Positions 50,805-60,475 of a stretch of 64,000 nt of DNA are shown here, one piece after another (position 1 is the first letter of the stretch; every line of letters begins with the position of its first letter). Location: contig NW_017566994.1 of NCBI RefSeq assembly GCF_001661265.1, positions 558,001 to 622,000 of the forward strand. Reading direction: 5' to 3'. Origin of the DNA: Saitoella complicata NRRL Y-17804 (lineage: Eukaryota; Ascomycota; Saitoellomycetes; Saitoellales; Saitoellaceae). The translations under genes and the position numbers were made by a program. The notes below the pieces were generated by a model. The model saw only the letters and a list, made by a program, of their open reading frames with translations, did no database searches and was not told where the DNA came from.

Positions 50805-51692
50805 CTAGTTAAGAGCGGAAGCACCAGTAATAATGTCGACCAACTCGTTAGTAATGACAGCCTGTCGGGTACGGTTGTACAACAATCCAAATCTGTTAAT
50901 CATGTCACCAGCGTTCTTAGACGCGTTCTCCATAGCGGTACGACGAGCAGAGATCTCGCAAGCGTGACCCTCGGCAAGAGCCCAGTAGATGGCGTTGGCG
51001 AGGGAGAACTCCTTCAAGTTGTCAAGAACCTCGTCCTCAATCTCGAACTGGGAGAACCCGGGGGAAGCAGTAAGCGCTTCGGTGGAAAAAGCGTTGATCA
51101 CATCGGGTTCGCAAGAGATGGCGGAAGCGAAGCGGTTGTAGACGATGTTGATCTTGTCGTAGGAGTGACCCAACTGCATGATCTGGTCGGCGATGACAGC
51201 GGCATCGAGGAAGGTGGGGGTGTTCTGACCGACACCGTTGAATGAAAGGACGATGTTCTCGGGGGTGAAACGGGAGATCTGGGCCTTGCACTTGTCACCG
51301 ATGACAGCGATCTCGGCCTCGGAGCTGGAGTCGGAAGCGGCGAGGGAGCGACGGAGAGTCTTGGTGAGCTGGGAGTGGGTACCACCGCAAAGACCCTTGT
51401 CGGAGGAAGCGATAATGTAGAGAGTCTTACCCTCAGCAGGGGCGACAGCCTCGGCGTTCTTGTACAAGGACTCGGAGGCTTGACCGTAGGACTTCGCGGC
51501 CTCCATGACACGCTGAGCACGCTGGAGCTTGGTGGAAGCGACCGTCTTCATGGTCTTGGTGATCTTCTCGATGTTCTTGATGGACTTGAGACGACCCTCG
51601 ATTTCACGAAGGGTGGCCATGTTACGGGAAGAGGCGGCAACAGCCTGGCGGGCAGCCAAGTTGGCAGCAGGACGAACCGCACGGGAGAACAT
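50805..51692 (-). CDS. ATP3: ATP synthase F1 gamma subunit
   Basis: Central rotor shaft of mitochondrial F1-ATPase, 295 aa, no introns. The presequence MFSRAVRPAANLAARQAV is Arg/Ala-rich, and the mature protein begins near ATLREIEGRLKSIKNIEKIT, the N-terminal coiled helix. IASSDKGLCGGTHSQL and the C-terminal helix with RTAMENASKNAGDMI and YNRTRQAVITNEL are family hallmarks. Very strong codon bias fits high expression. It is divergent from an OPA3 gene, 208 bp apart, so two mitochondrial genes share a promoter region. Confidence 0.96.
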   Translation of the reverse strand: MFSRAVRPAANLAARQAVAASSRNMATLREIEGRLKSIKNIEKITKTMKTVASTKLQRAQRVMEAAKSYGQASESLYKNAEAVAPAEGKTLYIIASSDKGLCGGTHSQLTKTLRRSLAASDSSSEAEIAVIGDKCKAQISRFTPENIVLSFNGVGQNTPTFLDAAVIADQIMQLGHSYDKINIVYNRFASAISCEPDVINAFSTEALTASPGFSQFEIEDEVLDNLKEFSLANAIYWALAEGHACEISARRTAMENASKNAGDMINRFGLLYNRTRQAVITNELVDIITGASALN

Positions 51693-51900
51693 CTGGACGA
51701 CATGTTAGAATGGTAATCGGGCAAGGATCAGTCAATTGCTTGCCTTGAGAAATGCGTGGTTGTTTTTTCGGGTCTATGGAGCGTTTCTTCGCGATGATGC
51801 GGTTTGAAATTGGGACCTGCCCAGGGCGACTGGTGTGGCTGGTGCAGCCCCACACGTACGAGTTCAATACGGTAAAGAATTACAGAGATCGTAGACGAGG

Positions 51901-52682
51901 ATGAGTTCTATTGCGCTGAAGATTGGATCATTGATTGTGCGGACGTTGGCGAAGCCGGTCGCGAACCAGCTCAAAGCACAAGCGAAACAGCATGAACGGT
52001 TTCGAGGCATGTGTATATCACTCGCTCAAACGATGCATCGGAATGAGATGAGGATGCGGATCAATCTGTTGAGGGAAGGTGTCAAGGAGGGCCTACCAGA
52101 ACCGAAGATCAGACCTCTAAACGAGGCAAAGGCGGTGGATACCGGTGCGAACTTTATCTCCGAAGCGTTCATATTGTATGGTACACCCCTTCCTCAACCC
52201 CTATCCGCTGCTAATTGTTGAAGTATAGTTCCGTAGCCGGAGCCCTAATCCTCTTCGAATCCTACCGCTCCCGCCAAAAAGAACTCAATCGCCGCGCCGA
52301 CACTCGCTCCTCCATCACCGACCTCGAAGAAGAAGTCACTCGTCTCCAAGAAACCATTCGCACTCTAGAATCATCCCTCCAGAAAGACCTAGAAGAGACA
52401 GAAGAACAACGCGAAGAAAGACATAGACGGCATACCGAGGAATTCGTCCAGATGGTCGAGGATGGGGTACGGCAGCTGATATATGGGTTTAGTCCGGCGT
52501 TGGGGAGTGGGTATGATGGTAATGGACCACCGATTCAGATTGATGGGAAGGCTATCGCAGCTGTTGCGGAGACTGTGTTGCAGCAGGTTGCAGGGGAGGG
52601 AGCGGCAAGTGATATTCGGAGGGAGTTGAGGGAGGAGACGAGGGATCCGGAGAAGGTAAGGGAAGATTCGTCAAGGAGGTGA
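51901..52682 (+). CDS. OPA3-like mitochondrial protein
   Basis: OPA3 family protein, 242 aa, in two exons (51901-52175, 52229-52682). It begins SSIALKIGSLIVRTLAKPVAN, then FRGMCISLAQTMHR, and the splice restores FISEAFIFSVAGALILFESYRS, the family's membrane segment. A long coiled coil follows (DLEEEVTRLQETIRTLESSLQKD). Human OPA3 is mitochondrial and mutated in optic atrophy; the biochemical role is unsettled. The C-terminal 90 residues beyond the coil are longer than in animals. It is divergent from ATP3. Confidence 0.9.
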
Positions 52683-53943
52683 GACGGAGGCGCGTAGAAG
52701 GATGTGGGAGAAGCGAGGCATATGAGGGAAAGACGACATCTCTTCACTCAACCTATACCAGAATACCAAATATACATTCGACGCAATCACGTGATCATCC
52801 GAGCACGGGCCATCCATCTATCCGCCATCTGAACAAGTGTTGAATACCGGTGTCACGGTCGTTTGGGATAATCTCGCAAGGTGTCCAAGTGTTTCGTCGC
52901 CTGTGTCTTTGAGAGTTTGACCGCATGTTCGTGCGAAATTGCAGCTGTGGCAGGAAGAACTTGGCAGCAGTAAACGTTTCACACTCACAGTGAAACGGCT
53001 TACTAGTTCGTTCTGGACTGTGAAGAGGAATCCGGGCCTTGGCAGCCGCACCTGGTAACGTTCAGCCGGGCGTAATTAGCGACACCTTCTTGAACCTCGG
53101 CCGTGACCTGATGACTTCCATGTCATCACGTATACAGCACCTTTGGTTATCGCTCACATGCATCTCCGTATCCCTGTTACTCTTCATCTCGATCTCGGCT
53201 CAATCCAGCAATCCCTTTGACGGCATCACGTAATATCGGATCATCCCCACGTTCCCTGTTTACCCCCCTCATCTCATGCAACATCCTTTTCCCCATTTAC
53301 GACCTGTCAGATGAGCATTCCAACCCAACCGATCGGCAATTTGAATACGGTCTGAGTCACGTTGTTGGAGTTGCCCCCTTTGCTCGAGCCTTCGATCCGG
53401 GCCCGGGTCCAAGTGCGACGTCGACCTCGAAGCCTCAATACAGTTGACGAAGCTCAGATGAGCCTTGAAAATTCTACAAAGGAACTGCTTCGCCTCACCG
53501 AGCTTCCAATGAGTCAACTCGGTAATACGGGTACCGATCGAGGCGGTGCATTTTTTGTGGGGGCGGGAATTGCACCTGCAACACCTCATCTCGAACGCCA
53601 CCGCAATCCCCAGGTTGTGCAGCAGTTAACGGCAATCCAACCCGGCGATGGTGGAGGCTCAGTCGCTGTACATGAAGGAGACGGAAGACGCCCGTGACTC
53701 GAGAGAGGGGTCGACGTGTCACCTGAGCGAATTATTGAGTCATGGGACCCGAAACATCCGGGCTTTGAGCCGAGCACGCAATCCCTCATGTCTGGCCGCG
53801 GGTATAAATAGACCGTAGCCCCACTCTTCGTCCAATCCTCATCAGTCAACCGGCTACCAAACACTTCTGCTATTACTCCATCCGTCACGGAGCTATCCAA
53901 CGAATCATCTTTCTCGCCCGACAACCAACAAGACACATCCAAC
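52683..53943. other. Long intergenic region
   Basis: A 1.26 kb stretch. It has CACGTG within TCACGTGA (52788-52793) and a strong TATA near its right end. Open frames up to 111 codons occur around 53360-53700 but have no domain or convincing composition. Confidence 0.55.
53813..53820 (+). promoter_or_regulatory. TATA box
   Basis: TATAAATA, a textbook TATA box, lies 124 bp before the ATG of the small coiled-coil gene at 53944. Confidence 0.6.
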
Positions 53944-54286
53944 ATGACCCCCTCAGAACGTAACGGTGACATCACCCAAGCCGAAGCTTGGTCCTCCGTC
54001 GGCCGCGGCAAGCATGGCGCCGCCTTCGAAGCGATCGAGCAGCAAAATATCGTTCTCGCCAAGCTCGTGCAGACGCTCTTCCAGGAAGTGAGAGAGTTGA
54101 GGGCGGATTTGAAGGCGCAGGGGAGTTTGAATGAGCACAATATCGCACAGAGGGAGGAGGTTCAGACGCAGGCTGTAAGTTGTCCCTGAGTGAAGGTTTG
54201 TGAGGATGAGTGCTAATGAATTTGTGCAGTGGAAGGACTTGAAGGAGAAGATCAACGCCCTCCGTGCAGAGACTGATGAGCTCTAA
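53944..54286 (+). CDS. Small coiled-coil protein
   Basis: Two exons (53944-54174, 54230-54286) split by a 55-nt intron with a perfect GTAAGT donor and a GCTAATG branch; 95 aa. The first 30 residues are polar. From AFEAIEQQNIVLAKLVQTLF to the end the sequence is a heptad-patterned helix (VRELRADLKAQGSL, WKDLKEKINALRAETDEL). I recognise no family. A strong TATA upstream and a codon use similar to highly expressed neighbours suggest it is abundantly made. Small fungal coiled-coil proteins of this kind are often induced in stress or development, but that is speculation here. Confidence 0.75.
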
Positions 54287-54557
54287 TCAACCGCTACCGT
54301 TTTACGACAACAACTTGCATCTTGTTCGACAACGACAAAAAAATGGGGAGTGTACGTTACGTGACGGTTGAGGCATCATCGCTCTAATACCTTGGGTTTT
54401 TCTTTCTTTCTTCTTCGTTTGGGTGTTCATACCCCGGTTTATTTGCATAGCGTCCTCGTCTGACTCCGGCTGGAGCCTGGACTTTGAGTGACTAATACGA
54501 CATTGATTTCTTGCTGCATACCTATCTGATACTTTGCAGTCTCTCCCTGGCCTGGCC

Positions 54558-56036
54558 TCACCCAACCCTTTCTCCATCATTATCAATTCGTCGCCTCGCT
54601 CCTCTGATCCCCGTCTCTCGTTGATTCAACTCCCTAATCCCCCTCCGGCTCCCCATCCCCCGCTTCCTCCACCCCTCCTCATCAACAAACTCCGCCAAAA
54701 GCCCATTAAGGTCCGCACTCTTGTCCTCCAACGGATAATGTCCTGCCCTCTTTACCCACACGCTGCCCTTGCTCTCGCTACCTTTCTCCAAGGTATGCGT
54801 GAGAATATCTTTGAAATCGGCGAGGAGAGGGTCATCGCGTCCGAACACGATCTTGTGTTTGTTGGTTGGTGAGGTCTTGGGAGAGGAGTATACGTTTCGG
54901 AGTTGGAGGTCCATCTCGCGGAGTCGTGCCTGTTTATGGAAGTTATCCATCCACGACTCCGGCACCAATCCCTCCACGAGCCTCCACACCCACCCCTTCC
55001 TTGCCTTATACACCCCATCGACCATCCAAGGTATCATATGGGCGAACACCCCAACACCAGCCTTATGTCTCCTATTCAAATACGGCGCTCCATATCCACT
55101 CACGTTGACGGCGGAGATGGTTGGGGACATAAACCGCATCACGAAGGATTCAGGGAGGAGGGGTCCGAGGATGCCGGTTGAGAGGTACCAGAGGAGGTAG
55201 AGGGCGTAACCATTGTAGCTGATGTCTGAGCCGTTGAGGAGGAGGGGGGTGGTGCGTGGTGGGAAGAAGGTGTTGAGGAGAAAGAGGGAGGGTGGGGATG
55301 TGAGAGGAGAAGGGAGCGCGGGGTGAGCGAGCGTTAGGAGGGTAATTGCGCCGCCCCAGTCGTGCGCTGCAATCATAGTTTCTTTGTTTGCGAGGAAGGG
55401 CAGGGAGAGCAGTTCGTGGAGTGTTCGCATATGTAACTCGAAGGTCAATTGAGCGGGGTTGATGGGTTTATCGCTCCTTCCGTGCCCTGAGAAGTCCAAT
55501 GCTAGGACCTCGTGTCCCTGAGAAGCAAGGAAAGGAATCGTTGACCGCCACATCCAAGACCAGGATGGGTTACCGTGCACCAAAACCACCACCTTCCCAG
55601 ACGGCGGGGCAGGCGGTGAGGGAAGACGGTGGATGTAGCACACGTCCAGGCCGCAGACGGAGATGTATTCTACATACGGTTCTTGCCATTTATCGTACGG
55701 CGGGAGCACTTCGCCTTCCAATCTCTCGGTCTTGTCGAATTCAAAGGTACCCCTCAACTGTTCTCCTGCCAGTCGTGCACGACGGGCGTTGGCGGCGTCG
55801 GTGCGTGCGATGAGCCAAGGTGGGAAGACCAGCAATGGTAGACGAACAAGAACGGTTGGGAGAACGGTGAAGAGTTGAACAACGGCGTACGGCCAGAAGT
55901 AGACGGCTGCGCATACATACCGCACCACAGTCCAGGCAGCAAAAAAGCGGATCAGGTGGAAAGTAAGTTGGGTAAACGGGTCGATTAGGCTGCTAAAACT
56001 CGCTATAGGTGGTTGTGACGGTGGTTTTGAAGTCAT
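54558..56036 (-). CDS. Membrane-anchored alpha/beta hydrolase (dehalogenase/epoxide-hydrolase type)
   Basis: Alpha/beta hydrolase of 492 aa without introns. The N-terminal 80 residues contain hydrophobic stretches (AAWTVVRYVCAAVYFWPYAV and TVLVRLPLLVFPPWLIA) that probably anchor it in a membrane. The core reads VLVHGNPSWSWMWR (oxyanion region), LDFSGHGRSDKP, and AAHDWGGAI with the nucleophile Asp of the haloalkane dehalogenase/epoxide hydrolase branch. KIVFGRDDPLLADF carries the acid and GHYPLED the catalytic His. The substrate is unknown. I chose ATG 56036 because the frame further upstream lacks ATG. The tail is Arg-rich (RGARRR). Confidence 0.85.
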   Translation of the reverse strand: MTSKPPSQPPIASFSSLIDPFTQLTFHLIRFFAAWTVVRYVCAAVYFWPYAVVQLFTVLPTVLVRLPLLVFPPWLIARTDAANARRARLAGEQLRGTFEFDKTERLEGEVLPPYDKWQEPYVEYISVCGLDVCYIHRLPSPPAPPSGKVVVLVHGNPSWSWMWRSTIPFLASQGHEVLALDFSGHGRSDKPINPAQLTFELHMRTLHELLSLPFLANKETMIAAHDWGGAITLLTLAHPALPSPLTSPPSLFLLNTFFPPRTTPLLLNGSDISYNGYALYLLWYLSTGILGPLLPESFVMRFMSPTISAVNVSGYGAPYLNRRHKAGVGVFAHMIPWMVDGVYKARKGWVWRLVEGLVPESWMDNFHKQARLREMDLQLRNVYSSPKTSPTNKHKIVFGRDDPLLADFKDILTHTLEKGSESKGSVWVKRAGHYPLEDKSADLNGLLAEFVDEEGWRKRGMGSRRGIRELNQRETGIRGARRRIDNDGERVG

Positions 56037-56432
56037 TGCTGACGGGTTCAATGGTCAATTGGAAGGCGGGATACGGGATGTATGCTGGTGGATTGTTCTG
56101 GTGGCACGCAAATCGACGTCCCAGGAATCCCGGTGCCTTCTCACGCGCGGCAACCTTATCGACGGGACAAGTGGACCACGAACGACGGCGCTGAGAAGAC
56201 TCAGAAACCAGCAATGGCAGCAGCATGAAGCTGGTGCGCGGTGCCCTTTCAAAAGCCAATTGAAGGTGACCAAGCTCTCTGCCTTTCACTCCTTTCAATT
56301 CATGTATGGTGACCTCACCTCACAGTCACATGCCAAGTACACCCCATCCTTGGCAATACTAACCGAGGACTCATAAAAGGGACTCACCACCACCGACCTC
56401 CATCCACTCCGACAGCATCATCAGCAACAGCC
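56037..56432. other. Divergent promoter region
   Basis: This 396 bp stretch separates the hydrolase and the next gene, transcribed apart. No gene or clear element is seen. Confidence 0.5.
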
Positions 56433-57998
56433 ATGGATGAACTAAAGCGACACCCAACAGACGAAGAACTCGCTCCTCCCCTCCCAATTCGCCCTGTCTC
56501 ACGAGGCCCGGAACTGGTCGATCCGAACAGCGCAGGTCCCTCGTTGAGATCACTCGGCGTCACGCCTGAGCCCCCTGTCATGGCGAGGACAGATGCCGCG
56601 CATGAAGCTGTGGGAGAGTATGATATCCCTGCGTTGCCGGCGAGACCAGGGCTGCAGCCACCTGTGTACACGCCTGATACGCTGCCTGTCGAATCCTTGG
56701 CCATTGCGCCGGGTTCGCGGGTGCATACACCTACATCCATGGTCGAAGAACCCATTGCACAGCCAGTCTCCGAAAAGGCGGCATACCTTGCTCCCCCACC
56801 CCCTCAGCGCATGAGGCGGACGTATTCGGATAATGGAGAGACAGGAGGGGCATTGCACTACACCCGCAATCCACACATCCTCACCGCATACCTCATCCCT
56901 TTCCCTCAGCCGAGGTTCAATCCGCCGATTAAGCCCAAGGTGCAGGCGCATGGTGAGGAATTGAGCAGTGCAGATATCAAGCGCATGGAAGCGGAGGGCA
57001 CTCTGTATCCGGGCACGCAGGCCGAAGACGAAGTACCCATGAGGTTTTTGATTTACACTCCGCCGCCTCCTCCCCTCCGAAAACCGGAGACGAAGCTCGA
57101 TGATCAGGGAAAAGAGGTGAAAGAAGGAAAGGTCCACAAAGCGCAACGAAAATGGGAAGAGGAAGTCCGTGAATCAAAGACGAAGACGGGAATTAAGGCT
57201 AAGGCGATTCGCGGCATTGCGAAAGGGATGTCAAACGTCAAATCCTCTAATCTAGAATTCTTCAACCGCTTCCCCTCCACAGGTAGCACCGAGAAACCCG
57301 GCGAACGCGCTGACAGAGGCGTCGAAGAACTCCTCCTCCTCTACCCTCCTGCACCCTCCCTAACCCCCACCAAAATGCGTGAAGAATTTGTCTCGACCCT
57401 TCTCCGCACAAAGAAGAAAGCGACTCGGGACGCAGTTATCTCATCTGCTCTCCTTCCCGTATCCGCGGCGATCGATGTGCTTGCGACCCCCGTGTGGCCC
57501 TTTGGGGGGTTGTTGGAGATTGACGGGGTTTGGGCTTATGCAAGTTTGAGGGGGGCGAAGACTGCGAGGGGGGTCAGCAAGAGGTTGGGGTTGAAGGGGA
57601 AAAAGGCGGAAGACGCTAAGGCTGCTGCTGAAGGAGTTCCTGAAGGGGTAGAGGGTGAGGAGATGCTCAAGTTGACCTTCAAGGCCACGGAGCGACTGGA
57701 CGTCCTGAGAGACTACCTCGCCTCGGCCTGTTCTAGCCGGGACATCGCTCTCTTCGCTGGCCCAACCCATGGTGTTCCAACCGAGTCCGAAATCCTGGAC
57801 GCGATCGGGTGGACGCCATCTGATCTCTCTTCCACAGGTGGTGGGGGGACCGGGGAGGAGGAGAAATGGGAGAGGGATGATGTGAAGGAGGATCTGAAGA
57901 ATGTTGTGGGAAAGGGAGCGAAGGAGTGGGTTAAATGGTGTAAGGATTGGGAGAAGAAGGAGAGGAAGAGGGTGAAGGAGGGGAAAGAGAAGGTCTAG
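56433..57998 (+). CDS. Unknown fungal protein
   Basis: Intronless gene of 521 aa. I recognise no named domain. The first 130 residues are Pro-rich and acidic and likely disordered. A middle block has LHYTRNPHILTAYLIPFPQP and PMRFLIYTPPPPPL, then a basic region (RKWEEEVRESKTKTGIKAKA). The part around residues 310-390 looks folded: EEFVSTLLRTKKKATRDAVI then LLPVSAAIDVLATPVWPFGG, which recurs in fungal proteins of unknown function. The C-terminus is Lys/Glu-rich. Third-base use shifts from C to G along the gene. A cytoplasmic or peripheral membrane location is a guess. Confidence 0.78.
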   Translation: MDELKRHPTDEELAPPLPIRPVSRGPELVDPNSAGPSLRSLGVTPEPPVMARTDAAHEAVGEYDIPALPARPGLQPPVYTPDTLPVESLAIAPGSRVHTPTSMVEEPIAQPVSEKAAYLAPPPPQRMRRTYSDNGETGGALHYTRNPHILTAYLIPFPQPRFNPPIKPKVQAHGEELSSADIKRMEAEGTLYPGTQAEDEVPMRFLIYTPPPPPLRKPETKLDDQGKEVKEGKVHKAQRKWEEEVRESKTKTGIKAKAIRGIAKGMSNVKSSNLEFFNRFPSTGSTEKPGERADRGVEELLLLYPPAPSLTPTKMREEFVSTLLRTKKKATRDAVISSALLPVSAAIDVLATPVWPFGGLLEIDGVWAYASLRGAKTARGVSKRLGLKGKKAEDAKAAAEGVPEGVEGEEMLKLTFKATERLDVLRDYLASACSSRDIALFAGPTHGVPTESEILDAIGWTPSDLSSTGGGGTGEEEKWERDDVKEDLKNVVGKGAKEWVKWCKDWEKKERKRVKEGKEKV

Positions 57999-58150
57999 GT
58001 GCGGGCGAGGGTGGATGGAATTTTTTGGTAGGCGTTGATGGTATCAGTAGTTATTACCTATTATGAGTTTGTAGTTCGCAATCAGTCCTTCCACAGTATA
58101 TGCTCGTCCAGCGAGCTCCTTGAGCCCGGTTCACATTCTATCCATCTGGA

Positions 58151-58534
58151 TCAAAAAACGACACACCCAACTTCCAACCCTGTCGCATCCTCCCATGTCG
58201 GCGTTCTAACCCTCCCCCTCTCCTCCATCGCTCTCTCCCGTACCCTATTCCTCATCCTCTCCCTCCTCGCCGCTCGCTCCTCCTCACTGCCCAATGGCGC
58301 TTCTCCGTTCTCGTCTCTAAAAACCCCGACGGAGGCGGCAAGGAGGGAGTAATAGTGTGGTGGTGCGTCGTCTAGGTAGGCCGGGAGGTCCTCAGTCGCG
58401 GTGGGGCCTGTGGAGTCCTGGTCGTAGGTGGAGGCGGAGAAGGGGTGGAGGGTAATCGTGAAGTAAGGAGAGGTGCGGATGGTTGGCTGGGAGGAGGGAA
58501 AGGACGCTGGGATGAAGAGTTCGTAGGGGCACAT
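58151..58534 (-). CDS. Small unknown protein
   Basis: Intronless open frame of 127 aa from ATG 58534. It begins MCPYELFIPASFPSSQPTI, continues with FTITLHPFSASTYDQDS and DLPAYLDDAPPHYYSLL, and ends with an Arg/Glu helix (ERAARRERMRNRVRERAM) and VGCVVF. The C-terminal CVVF resembles a CaaX farnesylation box (Cys, two aliphatic, Phe), so membrane attachment by a lipid is possible. No family was recognised. It is on the strand opposite to the preceding gene and converges with it, 152 bp away. Confidence 0.5.
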   Translation of the reverse strand: MCPYELFIPASFPSSQPTIRTSPYFTITLHPFSASTYDQDSTGPTATEDLPAYLDDAPPHYYSLLAASVGVFRDENGEAPLGSEEERAARRERMRNRVRERAMEERGRVRTPTWEDATGLEVGCVVF

Positions 58535-59061
58535 CTTGGTTTTTGTCTTCCGTGGTGGAGTTTTCGGGATTCTTGGTGATAGTATACTCTTGAAGTGCGA
58601 GTTCAACGCCTACTTATACACTCCCCTAAACAACAGGTGCGAGCACTCTCGGTGTCCAGTTTCGTGTGTCTCCTAGTCGGTTTCAAGGTTCTGGTTGATG
58701 TGAGTTCGACATCTTGGGTATGCGTGCGAACGAGTTGCCGTTTTGGGACGGGAATGGTCTGGGGTGAAACGATGGTCGTAGAGCTGCGACAGGAGGCCAC
58801 CAGGATATGAGAGTGTTTGACTGTGTCTTCCCTAACAGTGGGTACAAATATATCTCGTCGTAAGGGTATGATTACGTGAGCATCCCTCATAAGCATCTTC
58901 CCGCGATCGCTGACAACCGGCCGCGGCGACATGCACAGTGCTGCACCACCCAACCTTATTCAAACGTCAAACATGACGAATAAGGGCACATGAGATGGCA
59001 TCATCACGGCTTCTCGCCTACAGTTGCAATTGGCTTCTCAAGCTTAACGGGATGAGCCGCT

Positions 59062-60284
59062 CTTAAAGCTCAGACTTTAAGATCTGCTTCTATGTTGAAA
59101 TTGCTTGACTGGATAAGCTATGGCGCGAGATTGTCTGGTGTCTCCAAAAATACCGCGAAGCCTACGGGACGAAGCATGGAACGGCATGTCCTAATCTTAC
59201 CGAGTGATGCCAAGACTTTCTCATGGGCATCTGAACGCCGACTTTAAGGGCGGGTCCGTGTTGTATGAAGCCAAAATTAAAAACTTATGGTGCTGCAAGC
59301 ACTGGAGATTGAAATATCTGCTTTAGAAGGATGCGCGACAGGTTCATACGTTGGATTGCCCGAATCCAGGGCTTGTCGACGCAGAACGCCTGCATGGTAT
59401 CGTTGCGTCTGCCAGCATTGTTCCAACCGGTCACGGTCCCCTCATCGACGGCACGTTACGCTTATGTCACATATCACGGCATCTCTCAACGCTAAAGAGA
59501 TTCGTTCCGGCATCACGGCTCGCTGCCATGAGTGATGTGATGTGATATTTATATACCGAAGTGTCGTGCTCTTCGTCATTGTCGATGATTCCTCACGCCC
59601 AGCTGCTGCTCGCTACAACTTGCCTGAACGCGGCACGTGTCAGGGCATCTGCTATTCATTTCAACTTCAAGACTCCATTCGACGCTTTTTAAGGGTACGC
59701 CTACGTCTCCGGCAGCGTTCCTCGGAGGTACATCCGACACACAAGACTTCGTCCTCGGTCATTCTTTGCAACTGTACACTCGCTTGACGGGTCAAAGGGT
59801 CTGCTTGAGCTCTTCGCTCGGATGAGTTACTTGAGAGCGCGCCGAAAATGGCTGACCGATTGGTCCTTTGCCGTCTATCCCGGTTGAGATGGAGTCCAGG
59901 GTCGATCTGGACCTCACGCATGGTTATACAGAGTTAAGATTGCGCTGCTCACTGGCCAGTGACCCTACTCTTAAACATTCGGTCTTAAAGAGTATCACGA
60001 GTGAAACTCTACGTTGTGCTGTCCGTCCATAATGGGATTCACAGTCAACCAGGACTCATACGCGTGTCAAGCAAGACAAGATTACGCTTGCCAGCGGTCC
60101 CTAGTCGACGGTGACCTCGGTCTTAAGAGGTTGCCTCTTGGAGGGCGTCACACGATGTGCTCTTCGTTGTGTGTGTCGTGTTATGTCAGCACGATGAGCG
60201 TGGTGGAGACGTGGAGACGAGCCTCCTTACCACCCTTAAGCCTACGTTCACATGGCCAGGAGTCCATATGGTTTACCCTTAAAG
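59062..60284. promoter_or_regulatory. Cluster of nine CTTAA-core motifs
   Basis: CTTAAAG or CTTTAAG occurs at 59062, 59075, 59242, 59984 and 60278; close relatives TTTTAAG at 59687, CTTAAAC at 59970, and CTTAAG at 60122 and 60235. Two are embedded in related longer contexts (CTTTAAGGGCGGGTCC at 59242 and CCCTTAAAGTGGGTCC at 60276). With balanced bases about one would be expected in 1.2 kb. They lie 190-1400 bp before the secreted repeat-protein ATG. Confidence 0.5.
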
Positions 60285-60360
60285 TGGGTCCACATGCTGC
60301 GTGCTCTGCCTTTTGGCTCTCAATCTCAGTTCCTCAGCTCCTCTCACAGTCAGAGATTTC

Positions 60361-60367
60361 TATAAGA
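60361..60367 (+). promoter_or_regulatory. TATA box
   Basis: TATAAGA lies 109 bp before the ATG at 60476 and is followed by a CT-rich leader, typical of a strongly expressed fungal gene. Confidence 0.5.
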
Positions 60368-60475
60368 ACCCCCCTTCTCGCCGCCCAACTTCCAACCTCA
60401 TCACCTCATCACCCTCAATACCTTTTCACAGAAACACCTCTCGTACACACCAACCTTTATCACACATCAATCATC

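Larger units (their letters stand above)
58535..60475. other. 1.9 kb gene-free region
   Basis: No supportable gene lies here. The right 1.2 kb carries nine CTTAA-core motifs (listed separately), CACGTG at 59634-59639 and a TATA at 60361. Its GC level is ordinary. It is probably a long upstream control region for the secreted repeat-protein gene, or holds a non-coding transcript. Confidence 0.55.

Noticed and set aside
53360-53700. Rightward frame of 111 codons before the coiled-coil gene
   Set aside because: There is no domain and the strong TATA lies downstream of it, serving the next gene.
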